DNA of 64,000 nt, taken from the NCBI GenBank assembly GCA_963745205.1, contig CAVUWX010000007.1, positions 595,161-659,160 of the forward strand, read 5' to 3'. The notes beneath the pieces were generated by a model. It worked only from the letters and a program-made list of their open reading frames with translations. It was not told where the DNA came from and did not search any database. The DNA is from Hyphomicrobium_A sp963745205. Lineage in GTDB: Bacteria; Pseudomonadota; Alphaproteobacteria; Rhizobiales; Hyphomicrobiaceae. The first letter of the stretch is position 1. Every line of letters begins with the position of its first letter. Positions 57,098 to 64,000 of this stretch are shown here, piece by piece. A program made the position numbers and the translations under genes.

Positions 57098-58462
57098 CTA
57101 ACCGCCGTCCGTCTCCTCCGCCGCCTCGGGCTGCCGGAACAGCACCTCCTTCGGCACTTTCTTCTCGGTCGGCTTGGCCTTTTCGAGAACGAAGTCGACC
57201 ACCTTGTCCTCGATGATCGGCGCGCGCAGCTCCGCCAGCGCCCCCGGCGTTTTCTCGTAGTATTCGTATACGGCCTTCTCCTGCCCCGGAAAACGTCGCG
57301 CCTGCTCGATCAGCGCGCGCCGCAGCTCGTCCTGCGTGATCTTGATGTCATTGCGCTCGGCGAACTCGCCGATGATGAGACCAAGGCGAACGCGCCGCTC
57401 GGCAATGCGGCGATACTCCGCGCGCGCCTCCTCCTCGGTCTTTTCCTGATCGGGAAACGACTTTCCCGACTGACGCATGGTCTCGTTAAGCTGTCGCCAA
57501 ATGCTCTCGAACTCGCCCTCGACGAGCGAGGGCGGCAGCTCGAAGGTGTGCGCCTTCTCGAGCTGGCCCAGCAGCTGGCGCTTCAGCTTCGCGCGCGCGA
57601 CGTTGTCGTACTCGCGCTTGATCTGATCGCCAACGAGGCTGCGGAGCTTGGCGACGTTCTCGGCCCCGAGCGTCTTGGCGAAGGCGTCGTCGATCGCGGG
57701 GCGTACGGGCGCCGCCACCTCCTTGATCTTCACGGCGAACGTGGCCGCCTTCCCTTTCAGCGCCTCGACCGAGTAGTCGTCCGGGAACGTCGCCTTGATG
57801 GAGCGCTCCTCGCCGGCCTTGGCGCCCTGCAGGCCATCCTCAAAGCCGGGGATGAAGTTGCCCTGCCCGAGCACGATCTGCGCGTCCTCGCCGCTGCCGC
57901 CCTCAAAAGGCTCCTCCCCGATCGTGCCTACGAAATCGATGGTGAGGCGGTCGCGGGAGCCGGCCGCGCGCCCTTCCTCCGGCGTATACGTGATGCTGCG
58001 CTCGACGAGCTCCTCGACGGCCTTGTCGACGGCTTCTGGCTCGACGTCGGCCCTGAGGCGCTCGAGTTTGAGCGTCGTGGGGTCGACGAGATCGAAGCTG
58101 GGGAGCACCTCGAACGTCATGGAGTAGGCAAGGTCGGCCTTGCCCTCGAGCACCCGCTCGATCTCCTTCTCGTCTTCGGGAAGGGTGTAGCTCGGCTGCA
58201 TGACCGCGCGCTCTTTGCGGTCTGCGATCGCTTTCGAGCTCGTCTCCTTGACGGTCTCTTGCAGCACCTCCGCCATTAGCGAGCGGCCATAGACCTTCTT
58301 CAAGTGCGGAACCGGCACCTTGCCCTTGCGAAAGCCCTTGATCTGGACGCGATCCTTGATCTCGTCGAGGCGCTCGGTGAAGCGCTTGCCGAGCTCATCC
58401 GCGCCGACCACGACCTTGAGCGTCCGCTTCAGACCCTCGGCATTGGCTTCCGTGACTTGCAT
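57098..58462 (-). CDS. tig: Trigger factor
   Basis: Ribosome-associated chaperone and peptidyl-prolyl isomerase that meets nascent chains. From ATG 58462 it is 454 residues: N-terminal ribosome-binding domain with the GFRKGKVP signature, a central FKBP-type domain (about 160-245, GSRDRLTIDFVG, GQGNFIPGFEDGL), and a long helical C-terminal domain. GGAGAG precedes the start. It begins the tig-clpP-clpX-lon cluster. Confidence 0.97.
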   Translation of the reverse strand: MQVTEANAEGLKRTLKVVVGADELGKRFTERLDEIKDRVQIKGFRKGKVPVPHLKKVYGRSLMAEVLQETVKETSSKAIADRKERAVMQPSYTLPEDEKEIERVLEGKADLAYSMTFEVLPSFDLVDPTTLKLERLRADVEPEAVDKAVEELVERSITYTPEEGRAAGSRDRLTIDFVGTIGEEPFEGGSGEDAQIVLGQGNFIPGFEDGLQGAKAGEERSIKATFPDDYSVEALKGKAATFAVKIKEVAAPVRPAIDDAFAKTLGAENVAKLRSLVGDQIKREYDNVARAKLKRQLLGQLEKAHTFELPPSLVEGEFESIWRQLNETMRQSGKSFPDQEKTEEEARAEYRRIAERRVRLGLIIGEFAERNDIKITQDELRRALIEQARRFPGQEKAVYEYYEKTPGALAELRAPIIEDKVVDFVLEKAKPTEKKVPKEVLFRQPEAAEETDGG

Positions 58463-58548
58463 CTCTCTCCAACCTTTGAGCCGCATTTAAGCGGCTTCGA
58501 ACGACTTTAGCGGGAAGTCCCGGCATCCAGTGCCCGGATCGGGCATTT

Positions 58549-58633
<85 letters not shown>

Positions 58634-58902
58634 GCGGTCCTCAAGCCCTCGGGGCGCGGCTGCGCGCCCACCCACAGAGCCTCGCTCTACGCAAGTCTCG
58701 CTGAGGTCAGGGGAACGTCGGGCGAAGGTATATCTGGCAGGGCGGCGCAAAGGCAACGGCCGTTATTGCGGAGGGACCGTCGAGATCACGGAAAGTGCCG
58801 GCGTGGCGGGACTTTGCGCCTTGGGGACGAGAGGGCCCGCCCCGTTGCAGGGCCACAAACCCATCGATACGGTTGCGCCGTTCGCCACCCGAGGAGCCTC
58901 CC

Positions 58903-59952
58903 TTGCCCTTACGATCTAGCGTTGTCGCCGCGGTCGGCCACACACCGCTGATCAAACTGCGACGGGCCTCCGAGGAGACGGGCTGCACGATCCTCGGCAA
59001 GGCCGAGTTCATGAACCCCGGCCAGTCGGTGAAGGACCGCGCCGCCTACGGCATCATCATGGACGCGGTGGAGCAGCGGCGCCTAAAGCCCGGCGGCACC
59101 ATCGTCGAGGGCACCGCCGGCAACACCGGCATCGGCCTCACCGTGCTCGGCAACGCGCTCGGGTTCCGCACCGTCATCGTCATTCCGGACACCCAGGCGC
59201 AGGAGAAGAAGGATGTCCTGCGCCTGCTCGGCGCCGAGGTCGTGGAGGTGCCGGCGGTGCCCTATCGCAACCCCAACAACTACGTGAAGTACTCCGCGCG
59301 CCTCGCCCAGGCGCTCGACAAGAGCGAGAAGGAGGGTGCGATCTGGGCGAACCAGTTCGACAACACCGCCAACCGCGACATCCACATGACGACGACGGCG
59401 GAGGAGATCTGGGCCGACACCAACGGCAAGGTCGACGGCTTCGTCTCAGCCGTCGGCTCGGGCGGCACGCTCGGCGGCGTCTCGCGCGCGCTCAAGGGCA
59501 AGCGCTCCGCCATCCGCATTGCACTCGCCGATCCGCCGGGCTCGGCGCTCTACGCCTACTATACGCAAGGCACGCTCAAGGCCGAAGGCTCGTCGATCAC
59601 CGAAGGCATCGGCCAGGGCCGCATCACCCGCAACCTCGAGGGCGCTCCGATCGATGCGGCCTACCATATCCCCGACGTGGAGACGCTGCGCATCGTCTTT
59701 GACCTCGTCGCCGAGGAAGGTCTCTGCTTGGGGGCTTCGAGCGGCGTGAACATCGCCGGCGCCATCCGGCTGGCAAGAGAGCTCGGCCCAGGTCATACCG
59801 TCGTGACGATCTTGTGCGACTATGGCACGCGCTATCAGTCGCGGCTGTTCAACCCGACTTTTCTGCAGTCGAAATCGCTTCCCGTGCCGCCCTGGCTCGC
59901 AGTCAAGCCCCGGGCGCTACCGACAGTGTTTGCTGATCCGGCGTTGAGCTGA
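58903..59952 (+). CDS. cysK: Cysteine synthase A (O-acetylserine sulfhydrylase)
   Basis: PLP enzyme that makes cysteine from O-acetylserine and sulfide. I place the start at TTG 58903, because GAGGAG lies six bases upstream and the family N-terminus (RSSVVAAVGHTPLIKL) follows directly; the open frame begins at 58795 but that part has no homology. The product is 349 residues, with the PLP lysine K44 in NPGQSVKDRAA, the substrate loop EGTAGNTGIG and the GSGGT phosphate-binding site. It is of the longer alphaproteobacterial CysK type. It precedes a sulfurtransferase gene, so the pair concerns sulfur metabolism. Confidence 0.95.
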   Translation: MPLRSSVVAAVGHTPLIKLRRASEETGCTILGKAEFMNPGQSVKDRAAYGIIMDAVEQRRLKPGGTIVEGTAGNTGIGLTVLGNALGFRTVIVIPDTQAQEKKDVLRLLGAEVVEVPAVPYRNPNNYVKYSARLAQALDKSEKEGAIWANQFDNTANRDIHMTTTAEEIWADTNGKVDGFVSAVGSGGTLGGVSRALKGKRSAIRIALADPPGSALYAYYTQGTLKAEGSSITEGIGQGRITRNLEGAPIDAAYHIPDVETLRIVFDLVAEEGLCLGASSGVNIAGAIRLARELGPGHTVVTILCDYGTRYQSRLFNPTFLQSKSLPVPPWLAVKPRALPTVFADPALS

Positions 59953-59976
59953 GTTCGGCGCCGGGGTTGGCTCTGT

Positions 59977-59998
59977 GGCCGCCTCCCTTGCGGCCTTT
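59977..59998 (+). terminator. Weak terminator after cysK
   Basis: GGCCGC (59977-59982) pairs with GCGGCC (59990-59995) and is followed by TTT and, a few bases on, another TTTT. The six-base stem is weak, so read-through to the sulfurtransferase gene is plausible. Confidence 0.35.
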
Positions 59999-60086
59999 CG
60001 AACTTTTGCCTATGTCGGCCGTGCGGCACCGCATCCCGGGTCCACCCGCCCCAAAGCCGCGCCAAAAAAGGCAACGGAGAGGAAAC

Positions 60087-60950
60087 GTGCGCAATACCGC
60101 CAAGAAGTGGATCGTAGAGACCGACTGGCTCGCCGAGCACCTCGACGCCCCCGACCTGCTCGTCTTCGACGGCACCTGGCACCTTCCGACAGCCAAGCGC
60201 GACGCCAAGGCGGAGTACCTTGCCGAGCACATTCCCGGCGCGCTGTTTTTCGACATCGACGACCTCTCGGACGAGAAGTCGTCCCTGCCGCACATGCTGC
60301 CCTCGAGCGTGAAGTTTTCCTCGCGCATGAAGAAGATGGGCGTTGGCGACGGTATGCGCATCGTGATCTACGACACGCTGGGGCTGTTTTCGGCGGCGCG
60401 CGTATGGTGGACCTTCCGTGCCATGGGGCATGAGGATGTCGCCGTCCTCAACGGCGGCCTCAAGAAGTGGAAGGCCGAAGGACGTCCGCTCGAAGACGGC
60501 CAACCGCGGCGGCGCACTGAGCGCCACTTCACCCCGCTGATGAACGCTTCCCTCATCCGCGACCGCGACGATATCCGGCACGCGATCGAAAAGAAGAGCG
60601 CGCAGATTGTCGATGCGCGCCCGGCGGCGCGCTTCTCCGGCAGCGAGCCCGAGCCTCGTCCGGGCCTGCGCAGCGGACATTTGCCCGGAGCGCGCAACGT
60701 GCCCTCGCAGTCGCTTATCAACGCCGACGGAACGCTGAAAGCCCCCGCCGAGCTCGCGAAGATCTTTGCCGCTGCGAAGATCGATCCCTCGTCTCCTATC
60801 ATCACCACCTGCGGATCGGGCGTCACGGCGTCGATTCTCTCGCTGGCGCTGGCCGTGCTCGGCCAGACCAACGCCGCCGTCTACGACGGAAGCTGGGCGG
60901 AGTGGGGCGCGGACGCTAAGCTCCCCATCGAGACCGGGCCGGCGGCCTAG
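60087..60950 (+). CDS. sseA: 3-mercaptopyruvate sulfurtransferase (tandem rhodanese)
   Basis: Transfers sulfur from 3-mercaptopyruvate to acceptors such as thiols or cyanide, linking cysteine breakdown to sulfane sulfur. From GTG 60087 (GGAGAGGAAAC just upstream) it is 287 residues, the normal length for SseA. It holds two rhodanese domains: an inactive N-terminal one (about 5-135) and the C-terminal one with the catalytic cysteine in TTCGSGVTAS. The CGSGVT loop is typical of mercaptopyruvate rather than thiosulfate sulfurtransferases. The open frame upstream to 59967 is not homologous. Confidence 0.94.
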   Translation: MRNTAKKWIVETDWLAEHLDAPDLLVFDGTWHLPTAKRDAKAEYLAEHIPGALFFDIDDLSDEKSSLPHMLPSSVKFSSRMKKMGVGDGMRIVIYDTLGLFSAARVWWTFRAMGHEDVAVLNGGLKKWKAEGRPLEDGQPRRRTERHFTPLMNASLIRDRDDIRHAIEKKSAQIVDARPAARFSGSEPEPRPGLRSGHLPGARNVPSQSLINADGTLKAPAELAKIFAAAKIDPSSPIITTCGSGVTASILSLALAVLGQTNAAVYDGSWAEWGADAKLPIETGPAA

Positions 60951-60963
60951 GGGCGATCGCCGC

Positions 60964-63828
60964 TCAAGCCGAACGGGTGCGCTTCGCGGCGTGCCGCGCG
61001 CGCTTTGGCTCCGCGCCAGTTTCGATCTTCTGTTCGACGGTTCGGGGCCGTTCCGGCTGCGCTGCCGCAGCACGGCGCTTACCCTTGGGCGGCGCGCGCA
61101 AGAGATCACCTTCCTCCGCAATCGCGGCGGCGCTCTTCGGCCGGCCGATCCAGAACCCTTGCGCCTCGGTGAAGCCCTCGCGGCGCGCGATCTCCTGTTG
61201 GAGCTGGGTCTCGACGCCCTCCGCGGTGGTGGCCACACCGAGGCTCGCGCCGAGCCGCGCCACTGCACGCACGATCGCCAGCGACTCCTCGTTGCCGTCG
61301 GCGAGACCTGCGATGAAGCTCTGGTCGATCTTGATTTTGTCGAAGGGGAAGCTGCGCAGGTAGCTCAGCGAGGAGAACCCGGTCCCGAAATCATCGAGCG
61401 CGATCCGCACGCCGAGATCGCGGAGCTGATGCAGCGTGGCGCGCGTCGTCTCGCGGTTCTGCAACAAGACAGATTCGGTGATCTCGAGCTCCAGCCGGCT
61501 CGGCTCGACGCCGCAGGAGGCGAGCGCGCTCATCACGAGCTGCGTCAGGTTGCGGGAGTTGAACTGCACCGGGGAAAGGTTGACCGCAATCCGGATATGG
61601 CGCGGCCATTTTGCGGCTTCGGTCAGCGCCTGGCGCAGCGCCCACTCGCCCATAGGCACGATGAGGCCCGTTTCCTCGGCGAGCGGAATGAACTCGCTCG
61701 GCGGGATCACCGCCCCTTGCGGCGTGCGCCAGCGCATCAGCGCCTCGAAACCCGACAGCTGGTTGCGTTTCAAGTTCAACAGCGGCTGAAAGGCGAGATC
61801 AAGCTCGCCGTTGGCGAGCGCGCTGCGCAGGTTGCGCTCCAGCTCGTGCCGCGCGCGCATGCGCGCGTCCATCTCCTGCTCGAAGAAGCGGTACTTGCCG
61901 CGTTCCTCCTCCTTGGCGCGATAGAGCGCCAGGTTGGCATCCTTCAAAAGCTGGTCAGCGTCGGTGCCGTCGCCCGGCGCCATGGCGATGCCGATCGAGA
62001 CCCCGAGCACGACCTGGAACCTCTGCGCCAGCGTGAAGGGCTCATTCATCTTGGCGATGATCTGCCCTGCGAGATCGGTGGCATCGGTCGGGGAGCAGGC
62101 GGGGTTCTGCACCAAGACGTATTCGTCGCCGCCCACGCGCGCGAGGGTATCGCCGTCGCCTACGACCTTCGACAGCCGCACCGCAACCGCCTGCAGAAGC
62201 TCGTCGCCGACCGCGTGGCCGAGCGCATCGTTGACCTCCTTGAAGCGATCGAGGTCGATGCAGTGCACGGCAAGTCCATCGCCGGGTCGCAGGCGGGTGA
62301 GCGCCTCCTGCAACCGTTCGCGCACGAGCACGCGGTTGGGCAAGTTGGTCAGCCCGTCATGGCGCGCGAGGTGCTCGATTTTCGCCTGCGCCTGGCGCTG
62401 CTCGGTAATGTCCTCGTGCGTGCACACCCAACCGCCGCCGGGCATCGGGACGTGCGCCGTCGCAATCGAGCGGCCGTCGTTCATCTCTTGGATCGAGTAG
62501 CTCGAGGTATCGACCGTGGCGGTGCGGTCGCGCAGATACGCTTCCGGGGAACCTCCGCCCCACACGCCGAGCGCAATGCGGCGCTCGACGATGTCGCGCC
62601 GCGTGCTCCCCGGCTTCACGTCCTCAGGCGTCAGCCCGTAGAGCGTGGCGTAGCGCTCGTTGCACACGACCACGCGCTGGTGCTTGTCGTACATGCAGAG
62701 GCCCTGCGACATGTGCATGAGCGCCGTGTCGAGCAGCAGGTTGCGCGACCTGAGCTCCTCCTTCCGCTCCTGCAGGGCCCTGTTCTGGCGCTGCAATTCC
62801 ATTTCCACGGCGCGCCGCTCGGTGAGGTCGTGGATGGCGTAGACGTCGTCGCCGACGCTCAGGCGCTTGCGCACCACGCTCACGGGAACGAGCACGCCGG
62901 AGGCGGTGCGCAGCATGGCTTCGCCCGAAGCCTCGATCGGCTTGTCGATAAGATCGCCGGCGACGCTCTTTCCGATCAGCTCCGCGCGCGGAACGCTGCA
63001 AAGCTCGGCAACGCGCTGATTGACGCTCACGATGCGGTCGTTCTTCGCCACCACGATCCCATCGATCGCAGCGTCGACGAGCTGCTGCATGATCAGCACA
63101 TTGTCATGCATCGTCCGGCGATCGATCAGCACCGAGACGGCGCCGAGAACGAGGACAATCAGAACCGCGCCTGCCGCAACCGCCGCCAGCATCCATTGCA
63201 GCGGGCTCGACGCCATCGCCGTCTCGGTCCCCGCAACGAAGTGCGCGGCCTTCGTGCCGGTTAGGTGCAAACCAAAGAAGGCCAGCGTGAGCAGGCCCGT
63301 GGCGAGCCACGTCGCAACGGCTCCCTTGCGCCGTTGGTAGACGCTCAGCGCCGCCGAGTTCAATCCGACGCCAAGGCCGAGCGAGGCGAGCACGAGCGGA
63401 TAGTTCCACTCCAGGACGCCAGGCACCATGATGGCGTACATGCCGATGTAGTGCATGATGCCCATGCCGGCGCCGTTGACGGCGCCGCCGATGGGCGCCG
63501 ACCAGCGCGTGCCGTTCGCGGCGATGGCGAACCCGCCCCACATGATCCCGGCGACGCCGACGAGAGCGGCGACCGTCAGCCCCGCTTCCAACGCACCTGG
63601 AAGGTCAGCTTGATGGGACAGCAGCGCGATGAAATGCGCGGCCCACAATCCCGATGAGCTGCATACCGCAGCGAGTAGAAGCCAGCCCGCGCGGCGGTTC
63701 GGCCGCCCGCGGCTCGCATAGCCGAAGATGCTGAGTGAGACGAAGCTCGCGGCCGCCGCAAGCGTGACCGCCAGCAGCAACAGCCGACCGTCCGACAACA
63801 GAGTGAACGCAAGGGGCGGGGAATCCAC
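60964..63828 (-). CDS. MHYT-PAS-PAS-GGDEF-EAL cyclic-di-GMP signalling protein
   Basis: Membrane-bound regulator of c-di-GMP. Domains in order: N-terminal helices forming an MHYT sensor (about 10-235; motifs read AAHF, MHYI and LHLT, so only the middle one is near-canonical), a PAS domain (about 250-345), a second PAS domain (about 375-500), GGDEF (about 515-675, signature GGDEY at residues 567-571) and EAL (about 685-925, EAL motif at 696). EAL residues look complete: NLSP, ITES, DDFGTG, KIDQSF, TTAEGVET. The RxxD inhibitory site before GGDEY is absent. A basic tail ends the protein. I take GTG 63828 as start, with GGAG six bases upstream. Confidence 0.93.
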   Translation of the reverse strand: MDSPPLAFTLLSDGRLLLLAVTLAAAASFVSLSIFGYASRGRPNRRAGWLLLAAVCSSSGLWAAHFIALLSHQADLPGALEAGLTVAALVGVAGIMWGGFAIAANGTRWSAPIGGAVNGAGMGIMHYIGMYAIMVPGVLEWNYPLVLASLGLGVGLNSAALSVYQRRKGAVATWLATGLLTLAFFGLHLTGTKAAHFVAGTETAMASSPLQWMLAAVAAGAVLIVLVLGAVSVLIDRRTMHDNVLIMQQLVDAAIDGIVVAKNDRIVSVNQRVAELCSVPRAELIGKSVAGDLIDKPIEASGEAMLRTASGVLVPVSVVRKRLSVGDDVYAIHDLTERRAVEMELQRQNRALQERKEELRSRNLLLDTALMHMSQGLCMYDKHQRVVVCNERYATLYGLTPEDVKPGSTRRDIVERRIALGVWGGGSPEAYLRDRTATVDTSSYSIQEMNDGRSIATAHVPMPGGGWVCTHEDITEQRQAQAKIEHLARHDGLTNLPNRVLVRERLQEALTRLRPGDGLAVHCIDLDRFKEVNDALGHAVGDELLQAVAVRLSKVVGDGDTLARVGGDEYVLVQNPACSPTDATDLAGQIIAKMNEPFTLAQRFQVVLGVSIGIAMAPGDGTDADQLLKDANLALYRAKEEERGKYRFFEQEMDARMRARHELERNLRSALANGELDLAFQPLLNLKRNQLSGFEALMRWRTPQGAVIPPSEFIPLAEETGLIVPMGEWALRQALTEAAKWPRHIRIAVNLSPVQFNSRNLTQLVMSALASCGVEPSRLELEITESVLLQNRETTRATLHQLRDLGVRIALDDFGTGFSSLSYLRSFPFDKIKIDQSFIAGLADGNEESLAIVRAVARLGASLGVATTAEGVETQLQQEIARREGFTEAQGFWIGRPKSAAAIAEEGDLLRAPPKGKRRAAAAQPERPRTVEQKIETGAEPKRARHAAKRTRSA

Positions 63829-64000
63829 CAATGGCTCCGTGGCAATACCACGAGTAGCGGTAGCAATACCGTTTCAATTTCCCGTAAAAACAGAGGCCTA
63901 ACCGTCGGCCATTTCTGCTTTCCGACGCCCGGAATTCACTCTGCCGGCCCAATACTTAGGCAACGCATATCGATTGGCGGTCGAAGCTGTCCGAGGGAGC

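Overview
This window looks like a core-chromosome segment of an alphaproteobacterium, most likely of the order Hyphomicrobiales (a Hyphomicrobium or Rhodomicrobium-like lineage is my guess). The support is high GC, an alphaproteobacterial SOS box (GAAC-N7-GAAC) in front of lexA, a short insertion-less prolyl-tRNA synthetase, an LpxI-type lipid A pathway, a DUF1467 gene beside methylmalonyl-CoA epimerase, and the familiar gene order from lexA-comEC-gltX-gltA through the lpx/bam/tsf/rpsB block to a complete nuo operon. Almost every gene is recognisable. I see no prophage, insertion sequence, CRISPR array or obvious genomic island.

Layout. 1-6.5 kb: a small membrane peptide, a candidate small RNA, lexA (+) overlapping the tail of comEC (-), then gltX and gltA (+). 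6.6-22 kb (- strand): a long envelope and translation block, in transcription order rpsB, tsf, pyrH, frr, uppS, cdsA, dxr, rseP, bamA, lpxD, fabZ, lpxA, lpxI, lpxB; it supplies ribosome and elongation factors, undecaprenyl and CDP-diacylglycerol precursors, isoprenoid synthesis, outer-membrane assembly and lipid A. 22.3-23.9 kb: an RMD1/DUF155 membrane protein (+) facing an L,D-transpeptidase-like protein that lacks its catalytic cysteine (-). 23.9-34.8 kb (-): dnaE, lolD, lolC/E, proS, a 530-base gap with a candidate ncRNA, DUF1467, mce, rnj, birA. 34.8-50.2 kb (-): all fourteen complex I genes nuoA-N, with a hotdog thioesterase gene between nuoC and nuoD and a small membrane protein between nuoF and nuoG. 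50.3-51.8 kb: tRNA-Asp, a DUF1993 protein, tRNA-Val and HU. 52-58.5 kb (-): the lon-clpX-clpP-tig protein quality-control cluster, with a near-consensus heat-shock promoter before lon. 58.5-64 kb: tRNA-Leu, cysK, a sulfurtransferase (sseA) and an MHYT-PAS-PAS-GGDEF-EAL cyclic-di-GMP protein.

Three genes are broken by single-base offsets: bamA (four), dnaE (one) and the nuo-cluster thioesterase (one). Each is repaired by removing one base, and each corrected length is an exact multiple of three. Because bamA and dnaE are essential, insertion-type sequencing or assembly errors are the leading explanation.

The most unusual real feature I see is LpxI (7844-9160). At 438 residues it is about 150 longer than the family norm, and the extra part looks like a second, catalytically degenerate copy of its own C-terminal domain. 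Other points of interest are the palindrome inside the rpsB promoter spacer, the sigma-32 promoter of lon, the cysteine-less L,D-transpeptidase homologue, and two orphan intrinsic terminators that suggest unannotated small RNAs. I did not find a convincing wholly new multi-gene system.
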